Of a stretch of 8,039 bases of DNA, positions 1-4,998 are shown piece after piece (positions within the stretch are counted from its first letter, which is position 1; the number at the start of each line of letters is the position of its first letter). The position numbers and the translations under genes are program-made. The DNA is from Actinomycetes bacterium (GTDB taxonomy: Bacteria > Actinomycetota > Acidimicrobiia > Acidimicrobiales > Acidimicrobiaceae): assembly GCA_021823385.1 (NCBI GenBank), contig JAKAOC010000051.1:1530-9568 (forward strand), in the 5' to 3' direction. Below the pieces are notes generated by a model. It searched no databases. It worked only from the letters and a program-made list of their open reading frames with translations, and had not been told where the DNA came from.

Positions 1-38
1 GGGCCACCGAAAAGGAGGCTGCCAGCGCAGCCGCGTAG
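1..38 (+). CDS. C-terminal tail of an upstream gene (partial)
   Basis: The frame starting at base 3 reads ATEKEAASAAA and stops at TAG 36-38. An Ala/Glu/Lys-rich end is typical of a soluble protein tail, and a hairpin resembling a terminator follows 24 nt after the stop, which fits a plus-strand gene ending here. Only 11 residues are visible, so no function can be given. The other plus frames and two minus frames are also open across part of this edge, so the assignment rests on the stop-plus-hairpin arrangement. Confidence 0.4.
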   Translation, partial: ATEKEAASAAA

Positions 39-60
39 CGCTCCCAGGTGTGAAACCGGA

Positions 61-93
61 AAGCCGGCCTTCACGGGCCGGCACTTACCATTT
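61..93 (+). terminator. Probable intrinsic terminator hairpin
   Basis: GCCGGCC (63-69) and GGCCGGC (76-82) form a perfect 7-bp G+C stem around a 6-nt loop. It is preceded by an A-rich stretch and followed by ACTTACCATTT, a weak U-tract. It lies just after the TAG at 36-38. The poor T-run keeps confidence moderate; the near-symmetric stem could also serve the opposite strand. Confidence 0.45.
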
Positions 94-177
94 AGGAATC
101 CTCAGGTCGGCCTCATTGTTCTCAAATGTCGGGCCGATAAGTTGGCTTTGACAGCAATTTGCCGGAGGAGGCCGTCA

Positions 178-333
178 GTGCGCTGGATTATGTTGAACAT
201 GCCATTCGCGATTTTTTTCGTCGCGGTTGCCGCGGCGCTGGCCACCATGTGGGTTCTCCAGGGGAAGCGCAGGGAGCGTGTCCCGGTGGCCGTCTATTTC
301 TCGGAGGAGCAGTCCGGCTCCACTCGGCACTAG
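178..333 (+). CDS. Small single-pass membrane protein (51 aa)
   Basis: I do not recognise this protein. The GTG start at 178 is chosen because GGAGGAG (164-170) sits 7 nt upstream; an in-frame TTG at 142 lacks such a site and would add an Arg-rich, unprotein-like stretch. A hydrophobic segment covers about residues 9-27 (rich in Ala, Val, Phe). It is followed by a basic patch (K-R-R-E-R) and a polar tail of about 15 residues, suggesting one transmembrane helix with a cytoplasmic basic side. It ends 13 nt from the end of the convergent reductase gene. No promoter with a convincing -10 was found. The clear ribosome-binding site and membrane pattern support a real gene, but chance remains possible. 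Confidence 0.5.
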   Translation: MRWIMLNMPFAIFFVAVAAALATMWVLQGKRRERVPVAVYFSEEQSGSTRH

Positions 334-346
334 CCCGGACCTCGTT

Positions 347-1066
347 CTACCAGAGCAGCCGGTAGCCGCCGTCCAGGGGAATGACGGCCCCGGTGAGCAT
401 GGACGAGCGCTCGCCGGCCAGGTACGAGCACAGTTCCGCAACGTCGTCGGGGCTTACCAGGCGTCCAGCTGGAGTTCGAGCCTCGGCGTCCTCAGCTAGC
501 GCGGCATAGCCCGGAAGGCGGGCCGCCCCACCTGCGCGCATCAGCCCGACTTCGATCGCGTTGATGCGCGTCGCGGGCGCGAGCTCGACCGCCAGGTATC
601 TTACAGCCGCCTCCATGGCGGCCTTGGCCATGCCGATGGCGGTGTAGGCGGGGACCGCCCGTGAGGCGCCTGTGGAGGAGATGGCGATCGCCGAACGCGG
701 GACAAGGATGCGCGTTGCCGCCGCCAGTGGAATGGCTGAAGCCCGCATGCTCCAGTTGAGGTGGTGTTCGGTCAACTGCGGTGCCGGCCGCATGACGCCC
801 GCCGCGGAAGCGACCACCAGAATCTCGACCTGGCCCAGCTCCGACTTCAGGCTCTCCGACAGTTTGGTGGCATCGCCTTCCCGATCCAGCCGGTGCCGCA
901 CCAGGCGCGCCTCCTGGCCGGCGGCTTCCACGGTGGAAGCGGCGGCTTCGGCCTCGGCCCTGTGGCGCAGGTAGTGGATGGCCACCGCATGACCGTCCGC
1001 CGCCAACGTGGCCGCGCAGGCTGCGCCAACGCGGCTGGATCCTCCAAGAACGACCGCCCAGCTCAC
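347..1066 (-). CDS. FabL-like short-chain dehydrogenase/reductase (probable enoyl-ACP reductase)
   Basis: This 239-residue protein is a classical single-domain Rossmann SDR. The nucleotide-binding motif is GGSSRVG (8-14), the usual N-A-A-G site reads A-S-A-A-G (86-90), and S131 falls at the catalytic Ser position. Tyr141 is followed by Lys148, a Y-x6-K spacing. That spacing, rather than Y-x3-K, marks enoyl-ACP reductases of the FabI/FabL type. The region around it (S-S-x-G, Y-T-x-x-G-x-x-K-A-A, R-Y-L-A-V-E-L) and the C-terminal T-P-A-G-R-x-V and D-G-G motifs strongly recall Bacillus FabL. It would reduce the trans-2-enoyl-ACP double bond with NADPH in fatty acid synthesis. The segment before the catalytic Ser is a few residues shorter than I remember for FabL. 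The GTG start has GGAGG only 4 nt upstream, which is short, but no better start exists. It is divergent from the sulfur operon and probably unrelated to it. A different SDR substrate cannot be excluded. Confidence 0.8.
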   Translation of the reverse strand: MSWAVVLGGSSRVGAACAATLAADGHAVAIHYLRHRAEAEAAASTVEAAGQEARLVRHRLDREGDATKLSESLKSELGQVEILVVASAAGVMRPAPQLTEHHLNWSMRASAIPLAAATRILVPRSAIAISSTGASRAVPAYTAIGMAKAAMEAAVRYLAVELAPATRINAIEVGLMRAGGAARLPGYAALAEDAEARTPAGRLVSPDDVAELCSYLAGERSSMLTGAVIPLDGGYRLLW

Positions 1067-1092
1067 CCGACCTCCGTCATCTTTCGCCCCGC

Positions 1093-1104
1093 CTCACCGG
1101 TGAG
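1093..1104. promoter_or_regulatory. 12-bp perfect palindrome, candidate operator
   Basis: CTCACCGGTGAG is its own reverse complement. It lies 27 bp upstream of the reductase GTG, in the region that should hold that gene's promoter or 5' leader, and about 40 bp upstream of the -35 of the divergent sulfur operon. Its position and symmetry suit a dimeric repressor site, but a G+C-rich palindrome can occur by chance. Confidence 0.3.
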
Positions 1105-1142
1105 TAGTTTCCCAGCATGCGATGCGATTTGCGCGCCTGCGG

Positions 1143-1171
1143 TTGACTAGCCCCCCTGGTCCTGTTACCAT
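1143..1171 (+). promoter_or_regulatory. Housekeeping-type promoter for the sulfur operon
   Basis: TTGACT (1143-1148) matches five of six -35 consensus bases. After a 17-bp spacer comes TACCAT (1166-1171), four of six -10 bases, preceded by TG at 1163-1164 in the extended -10 position. The spacer contains a C6 run (1151-1156). Transcription would start near 1178, giving a tusA leader of about 105 nt. It is the best promoter I can see between the reductase and tusA on the plus strand. Confidence 0.5.
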
Positions 1172-1180
1172 ACTCTGCAA

Positions 1181-1230
1181 TCCGGTATATGCAAGTATTC
1201 GCAAGTAGATGAATCGCTTTTATATCCGGA
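1181..1230. promoter_or_regulatory. Repeat-rich leader segment, possible operator or RNA structure
   Basis: Three small structures overlap here. TCCGGTATA (1181-1189) pairs with TATATCCGGA (1221-1230) with a one-base bulge. GCAAGTA is directly repeated at 1191-1197 and 1201-1207, exactly one helical turn (10 bp) apart. ATTC (1197-1200) and GAAT (1211-1214) form an inverted repeat with a 10-bp spacer. The segment lies just downstream of the predicted transcription start, where a repressor would act. sHdr operons in other bacteria are controlled by ArsR-family repressors; whether this is such a site is inference. Confidence 0.3.
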
Positions 1231-1259
1231 TGGACGGTGCATCGGGGGGTGCCCGTCAG

Positions 1260-1279
1260 TTCAATCTGGGGGGATTGAA
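1260..1279 (+). promoter_or_regulatory. Hairpin presenting the tusA ribosome-binding site
   Basis: TTCAATC (1260-1266) and GATTGAA (1273-1279) form a perfect 7-bp stem closed by a TGGGGG loop. The loop holds most of the G6 tract that must serve as the Shine-Dalgarno sequence for the ATG at 1283. The stem ends only 3 nt before the start codon. The A+U-rich stem is weak, so it could modulate initiation without blocking it. Confidence 0.4.
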
Positions 1280-1282
1280 ACT

Positions 1283-1522
1283 ATGGACAACGCCGTCGCT
1301 TCGCGCGTACTCGATTGCCAGGGCCTCCAGTGCCCACTGCCGGTTGTAAAGACCGCGCAGGAATTCAAGAAGCTGGAGGTTGGGGAAGTCCTCGAACTTC
1401 TTGCCACCGATCCGGGCGTCGAGCCCGACATGCGAGCGTGGACCAATCGGACCGGCAACGACCTCGTAAAGATCGAGCGTATTGGAGAGGTATTCCACGT
1501 TCTTCTCCGGCGCGCTAAATAG
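1283..1522 (+). CDS. tusA: TusA-family sulfur carrier protein
   Basis: This 79-residue protein has the full length of the TusA/SirA/YeeD fold. The hallmark C-P-x-P motif is C17-P18-L19-P20 within D-C-Q-G-L-Q-C-P-L-P; Cys17 is the persulfide-carrying residue. A second cysteine, Cys12, sits five residues earlier, as in many TusA proteins of sulfur oxidisers. The T-D-P-G motif at 42-45 is also typical. TusA accepts and passes on protein-bound sulfane sulfur in the cytoplasm. First in an operon with a DsrE-family protein and sHdr subunits, it most likely feeds the oxidation complex rather than tRNA thiolation. It starts at ATG 1283 behind a G6 tract (1268-1273), itself in a hairpin loop. A hairpin after its stop could let tusA be transcribed in excess over the rest. 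Confidence 0.93.
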   Translation: MDNAVASRVLDCQGLQCPLPVVKTAQEFKKLEVGEVLELLATDPGVEPDMRAWTNRTGNDLVKIERIGEVFHVLLRRAK

Positions 1523-1533
1523 CCGTTCGCATC

Positions 1534-1558
1534 CGCCCCTGACGGGGCGTTTCACGCC
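1534..1558 (+). terminator. Terminator-like hairpin with a competing fold, between tusA and dsrE
   Basis: CGCCCC (1534-1539) and GGGGCG (1544-1549) form a 6-bp G+C stem with a TGAC loop, followed by TTTC, a short U-run. An alternative hairpin, GGCGT (1546-1550) with ACGCC (1554-1558), uses part of the same 3' arm, so the two folds exclude each other. As downstream genes of the same pathway follow, this is more likely a partial terminator, mRNA stabiliser or processing point than an operon end. Confidence 0.4.
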
Positions 1559-1582
1559 AACTCAATAGTACCGACACACAGT

Positions 1583-1594
1583 ATCTGGGGGGAT
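1583..1594 (+). repeat. Second copy of a 12-nt G6 ribosome-binding block
   Basis: ATCTGGGGGGAT occurs at 1264-1275 before tusA (7 nt to the ATG) and again here before dsrE (5 nt to the GTG). The G6 core can pair with the anti-Shine-Dalgarno CCUCC using a G-U wobble. None of the downstream genes shares the block. A third G6 tract (ATC then G6) is at 1241-1249. Confidence 0.55.
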
Positions 1595-1599
1595 CTATC

Positions 1600-1983
1600 G
1601 TGTGGAGCAATGACGGCGAAGGCCGTGTCCTTTACGTGCAAACTCACGGGGTGGACGACCCCGGGAGGTCCGCAACGCCCTTCTTCCTGGCGGCTTCGGC
1701 GGCCGCGATGGAGGTCGAGGTGGGGATCTATTTCACCATGTATGGCCCGACGCTTCTGCAGAAGGACGTGGTGGACAAGATCGGCCCCAAGGGTGACCGG
1801 GGCCAGCGACTTTCCTACTTCATCAAGCAGGCCACCGACCTGGGTGTTCGGCTCTTTATCTGCCAGCCCAGCCTGGACTTGAACGACCTGGCCATCGGGG
1901 ACCTGATCGACGGTGTGGAGATGATCGGCGGCGCCGCCTTCAACGACCTGGCCATGTCCGCCGATGCGGTGATCTCCTTCTAG
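1600..1983 (+). CDS. dsrE: DsrE-family sulfurtransferase (DsrE3A-like)
   Basis: This 127-residue protein has a DsrE/F-type fold: a first strand R-V-L-Y-V, a P-F-F-L-A-A-S-A-A-A helix, and a second strand G-I-Y-F-T-M-Y-G-P. A strand carrying the only cysteine, Cys88, follows in L-F-I-C-Q-P-S-L-D, then D-L-I-D-G-V-E-M-I-G-G, which is characteristic of the DsrE2/DsrE3 group. Cys88 is the expected persulfide site. In sHdr-type sulfur oxidisers a DsrE3A partner exchanges sulfane sulfur with TusA before it reaches the lipoate-binding protein. The assignment to DsrE3A is based on motif and context; no tree was made. No hydrophobic N-terminal helix is seen, unlike membrane-anchored DsrE2 forms. The GTG start at 1600 is supported by the G6 site at 1587-1592. 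The stop is 2 nt before hdrC1. Confidence 0.85.
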   Translation: MWSNDGEGRVLYVQTHGVDDPGRSATPFFLAASAAAMEVEVGIYFTMYGPTLLQKDVVDKIGPKGDRGQRLSYFIKQATDLGVRLFICQPSLDLNDLAIGDLIDGVEMIGGAAFNDLAMSADAVISF

Positions 1984-1985
1984 CC

Positions 1986-2705
1986 ATGGCGAACGCGACC
2001 GCCCACCCCTATCTCAAGCTCGCCGACCCGGCGGGCTTCGCGGAGGTCCCCTTCGACGAGAAGAAGCGGCTTATCGACAAAGTCGTCGCCGACCCACGCT
2101 TCGGGCACTATCTCTACGGCTGCTACGAATGCGGCATCTGCGTGGCTGCGTGCCCCTCGGCGCGCTTCTACGACTTCTCCCCCCGGCGCATCGCACAGGC
2201 GGCGGCGCGCCAGGACGTCGCACTCATGTTCCAGCAGATGGAGGAGGACATCTGGGAATGCTCCCAGTGCTTCTCCTGCTTGAGATGCCCGCGCGGCAAC
2301 AATCCGGGAGGGATCATCACCGTGATGCGTGAGGTGGCGGTAAAGGAGGGCCTGCGCTCCGCCAAGAGCGCGCTCGAGGGCTACTCCCGCATCATCTACA
2401 AGATCATGTCCACCGGGACGCAGGTGTCTCCCGACATGCTCCAGCCCGATGCCTTCCCCGACTGGGGGCCGGAGGTCAAGGACGTTTCGGAGAACCTCTC
2501 ACTCTGGCGCCGGGCACTGCCGCCGGAGACCCATCACACCACCACCACTGGTTGGGAGGTGGCAGATTCCACCATCCTCGAGCTCTACGTCATCTGGCTG
2601 GAGACCGGGGCACTGGAAATGATCCGCGAGGTCGACGCCGGTATCCACATGATCCTTGAGGAGATCATGGAGGAGCGGCTGGAAGAGGAGGGCATCGAGC
2701 TATGA
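1986..2705 (+). CDS. hdrC1: sHdr complex subunit HdrC1 (4Fe-4S ferredoxin-like)
   Basis: This 239-residue cytoplasmic protein resembles HdrC, the electron-transfer subunit with two ferredoxin-type clusters. The first motif is canonical: C46-x2-C49-x2-C52-x3-C56-P. The second is C92-x2-C95-x2-C98-x2-C101-P, one residue shorter than the usual x3 before the last cysteine. The family-typical S-P-R-R-I sits between them and supports HdrC identity. The C-terminal part (about 115-239) is longer than the minimal HdrC core and ends in a highly acidic helix. It likely carries electrons between HdrB1 and the flavin of HdrA. The ATG lies 2 nt after the dsrE stop with no obvious Shine-Dalgarno sequence, so re-initiation after dsrE is likely. 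Its stop overlaps the hdrB1 start by 4 nt (ATGA). Confidence 0.9.
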   Translation: MANATAHPYLKLADPAGFAEVPFDEKKRLIDKVVADPRFGHYLYGCYECGICVAACPSARFYDFSPRRIAQAAARQDVALMFQQMEEDIWECSQCFSCLRCPRGNNPGGIITVMREVAVKEGLRSAKSALEGYSRIIYKIMSTGTQVSPDMLQPDAFPDWGPEVKDVSENLSLWRRALPPETHHTTTTGWEVADSTILELYVIWLETGALEMIREVDAGIHMILEEIMEERLEEEGIEL

Positions 2706-3889
2706 GCGACGCGGTATCCGTGATCCTGTCCAAGAAGAGCAGCTTCGAGCGTGAGCCCGACCGGCGTAGCGCCGACTTCCACGATGAGCTCTTCGCTCTC
2801 GAGGCCGCCGGCGAGCTGATCGTCCAGCGCGTCTCGGACGATTTCGTCAGCGTGCCGACCAAGTACGGCATTCAGAAGAAGATCCAGCGCGGGCATCTGT
2901 GGCACCATAAGTCCTGCGGGCAGTGCGGCCATATACCCGGCTACTCGACGTCGATCTTCTGGATCATGCGCAAGCTCGGCTACGACTACAACGACCCTCG
3001 CGACCAGACCTCCTGCACGGCGTGGAACTACTACGCCAGCGCCACCTCCAACCAGGCGGCGCAGGCTGCCGTCGCGCTGCGCAACTTCGCGGCCGCGTAC
3101 GAGACGGGATACTTCCCGCTCATCCACTGCGGCACCTCCTACGGGCACTACAAGGAGGTTCGCGCCGAGCTGCTGCATCAGCCCGAGTTGCGGGCCCAGG
3201 TGCGCAAGGTGCTCGGCAAGCTGGGCAAGGAGATGGTGATTCCCGAGGAGATCGTCCACTACTCCGAGTGGCTCTACGCAATGCGGGACGAGATCGCGGC
3301 CAACTCGCTGCTGGACCTCTCCAAGATTGCGGTCACCGTTCATCCGGCCTGCCATTACTACAAGCTGGTGGAGGGGGACGCCATCTACGACCCCGACGTC
3401 TGGCACGGCCAGCGCACCGCGGCCGTCTCCGGCCTGGTGCAGACGCTTGGGGCCGAGCTCAAGACCTATTCCACCTTCTTCGACTGCTGCGGGTTCGGCT
3501 TCCGGCACATCCTGGTGCAGCGTGACTTCACCCGCTCGTTTGCGACCCTGCGCAAGATCGAGGTGATGCGCGAGGAGGCCAATCCCGACGTGGTCCTGAC
3601 CCATGACACGGGTTGCGTCACCGCTCTCGACAAGAGCCAGTTCGCCACCCGCGCGCACGACCGCAAGGTGGGTGTGCCGGTGATGTCCGAGGCCCAGTTC
3701 GCCGCACTCGCCATGGGCGCCCATCCTTACAAGGTGTGCCAGCTGCACTGGCATTCCACCGACTTCCGTCCGCTGCTCGAGAAGATGGGCATCGACCACG
3801 AGAAGGCCTGGGCTGAGTTCCAGGAGGATCTGAAGCGCCTGGAGTCCGGTGAGCAGCAGTTCCTGACCTGGGCCGATACGGGCGTCTAG
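2702..3889 (+). CDS. hdrB1: sHdr complex subunit HdrB1 with degenerate CCG motifs
   Basis: This 395-residue protein has two CCG (HdrB-type) domains, which in HdrB bind noncubane 4Fe-4S clusters at the catalytic site. The C-terminal domain keeps C217, C262-C263 and C305, but Asp302 replaces the first cysteine of the final C-x-x-C. The N-terminal domain is more eroded: Tyr81 stands in the P-G-C position, S104-C105 replaces the C-C pair, and C143-G-T-S146 replaces C-x-x-C. Two extra cysteines, C72 and C75, lie just upstream and might substitute. An N-terminal extension of about 65 residues and a C-terminal tail with H-W-H and acidic helices flank the domains. With HdrC1 and HdrA it should form part of the complex that oxidises protein-bound sulfur. 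The start is fixed by GAGGAGGG (2685-2692) 9 nt upstream and the ATGA overlap. A 47-nt gap follows before hdrA. Confidence 0.9.
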   Translation: MSDAVSVILSKKSSFEREPDRRSADFHDELFALEAAGELIVQRVSDDFVSVPTKYGIQKKIQRGHLWHHKSCGQCGHIPGYSTSIFWIMRKLGYDYNDPRDQTSCTAWNYYASATSNQAAQAAVALRNFAAAYETGYFPLIHCGTSYGHYKEVRAELLHQPELRAQVRKVLGKLGKEMVIPEEIVHYSEWLYAMRDEIAANSLLDLSKIAVTVHPACHYYKLVEGDAIYDPDVWHGQRTAAVSGLVQTLGAELKTYSTFFDCCGFGFRHILVQRDFTRSFATLRKIEVMREEANPDVVLTHDTGCVTALDKSQFATRAHDRKVGVPVMSEAQFAALAMGAHPYKVCQLHWHSTDFRPLLEKMGIDHEKAWAEFQEDLKRLESGEQQFLTWADTGV

Positions 3890-3899
3890 CGCGGGCGGC

Positions 3900-3944
3900 A
3901 TGGAGAGTAATCCGAAGAAAGGAAGAGTGAGCGAAATTGGCTAG
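3900..3944 (+). other. Possible 14-codon overlapping mini-ORF before hdrA
   Basis: ATG 3900 to TAG 3942-3944 reads MESNPKKGRVSEIG, and its end overlaps the TTG start of hdrA (3937) in another frame. This is the only sizeable gap inside the core operon. The ORF has no strong ribosome-binding site, but the preceding gene stops 10 nt before its ATG, so re-initiation could translate it. It might couple hdrB1 to hdrA translation, or be coincidence. Confidence 0.2.
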
Positions 3945-4998
3945 CTCCACTGTGGCGGTGATCGGCGGCGGCCCCGCCGGGCTGGCGGCGGCCTCCTCGG
4001 CGGCCTCGGTCGGCGTGGACGTCGTGATCATCGAGAAGCTTGGCTTCCTGGGCGGAAGGCCGATCGAGGAGAACTACGCCTCGATCACGCCGTACCTGCG
4101 CAGTGCCGAGGAGGCGATGGGCGAGGTGATCGCAAACACCCTCGCCTATCCCGGCGTCTCGGTCCGCCTGGAGACCACGGTCACCGGCTGCTCCGGTGAG
4201 CCGGGGGACTTCACGCTCGAGCTGGAGGGCCCCGGAGGCGCAGAGAGCATCAGTGTCGCCTCGGTGGTGGTGGCCACCGGCTTCCAGCACTTCGACCCGG
4301 GCCGCGAGACCCAGCTCTACGGCTACTACGAGTTCGATGACGTCATCGCCCTCCAGGACCTGGAGGCGATGCTGAAGGAGGGGCGCGTAGTCCGGCCGTC
4401 CAACGGCGAGGAGCCCAAGCGCGTCTGCTTCATCCAATGCGTGGGATCCCGTGACCGCCAGATCGGGAACGAGTACTGCTCCAAGGTCTGCTGTGGCGTC
4501 GCCTCCAAGGAGGCCACCGAGGTGCGACTGGCGGTGCCGGGCGTAGAGGTCTTCATCTTCTACATCGACATGCGCATGTACGGCTACTGGGAGACCCAGA
4601 TCTACTGGCCCGCCCAGGAGAAGCACCACGTGCAGTACGTGAAGGGCATCATCACCGAGGTCCTTCCCAAGGATGGGCGGCTGCTGGTCCGAGGTGAGGA
4701 CACCACCATGGGCAGGCCCATGGAGATCCCCATGGACCTGGTGGTCCTCTCGGTCGGCATGGAGCCGAGCCCGGGCACGCGCAAGATGGCCGAGGTGCTC
4801 GGAATCGAGCAGAACCGCTTCGGCTTCATCGAGGCGCCCAAGGGGCCGCTGGACACGGTTTCGACCTCGCGCGAGGGAATCTTCGCAGCCGGCGCCTCGC
4901 TCGGCCCGGCGGACCTGGAGGACTGCTCCTCCGGTGGCGGATACGCAGGTGCACGCGCGGCGGCGATCGCGCTGGCCGGCGCGAAGGCCCTGCGCTGA
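3937..4998 (+). CDS. hdrA: sHdr complex subunit HdrA (FAD and 4Fe-4S)
   Basis: This 353-residue flavoprotein has the short form typical of sHdrA; methanogen HdrA is far longer and carries extra ferredoxin domains, absent here. The FAD-binding G-G-G-P-A-G is at 10-15 and E33-K34 ends the second strand. The HdrA-specific cysteine region runs from C164 and C168 (Q-C-V-G-S-R-D) to C181, C185 and C186 (Y-C-S-K-V-C-C) and should hold a 4Fe-4S cluster. A second FAD contact, G-I-F-A-A-G (314-319), precedes the C-terminal helix. It probably passes electrons from sulfur oxidation through FAD to an acceptor, NAD+ having been proposed for sHdr. The start is TTG 3937: a TGA at 3928 closes the frame upstream and GGAAGAG (3921-3927) is 9 nt away. 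A GTG at 3952 would cut into the first strand. Its stop overlaps the next start by one base (TGATG). Confidence 0.92.
   Translation: MASSTVAVIGGGPAGLAAASSAASVGVDVVIIEKLGFLGGRPIEENYASITPYLRSAEEAMGEVIANTLAYPGVSVRLETTVTGCSGEPGDFTLELEGPGGAESISVASVVVATGFQHFDPGRETQLYGYYEFDDVIALQDLEAMLKEGRVVRPSNGEEPKRVCFIQCVGSRDRQIGNEYCSKVCCGVASKEATEVRLAVPGVEVFIFYIDMRMYGYWETQIYWPAQEKHHVQYVKGIITEVLPKDGRLLVRGEDTTMGRPMEIPMDLVVLSVGMEPSPGTRKMAEVLGIEQNRFGFIEAPKGPLDTVSTSREGIFAAGASLGPADLEDCSSGGGYAGARAAAIALAGAKALR

Noticed and set aside
1..78. Minus-strand gene starting at the left edge (GTG on the minus strand near 78)
   Set aside because: No Shine-Dalgarno sequence precedes it, the start lies inside the hairpin stem, and the residues visible match no family I know; the plus-strand tail plus terminator is a better fit.
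148..153. Perfect TTGACA -35-like hexamer before the 51-codon gene
   Set aside because: No -10-like hexamer lies 15-19 bp downstream; the position overlaps the ribosome-binding region instead.
1..177. Left edge open in plus frame 1 through to the stop at 333, implying a 110-residue protein
   Set aside because: The extra N-terminal part is Arg/Pro/Cys-rich, crosses a hairpin and lacks protein character; the GTG at 178 with its own ribosome-binding site explains the frame better.
1241..1273. RNA G-quadruplex in the tusA leader
   Set aside because: Only two G6 tracts lie close together; without further nearby G runs an ordinary hairpin is the simpler reading.
1256..1555. 99-codon minus-strand frame opposite tusA
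   Set aside because: Antisense to a TusA gene with the C-P-x-P motif; no independent evidence.
2585..3901. 438-codon open frame on the minus strand opposite hdrC1 and hdrB1
   Set aside because: It is antisense to two clearly recognised genes; its Leu/Val/Gly/His-rich composition is typical of the shadow frame of high-GC coding DNA and shows no domain motif.
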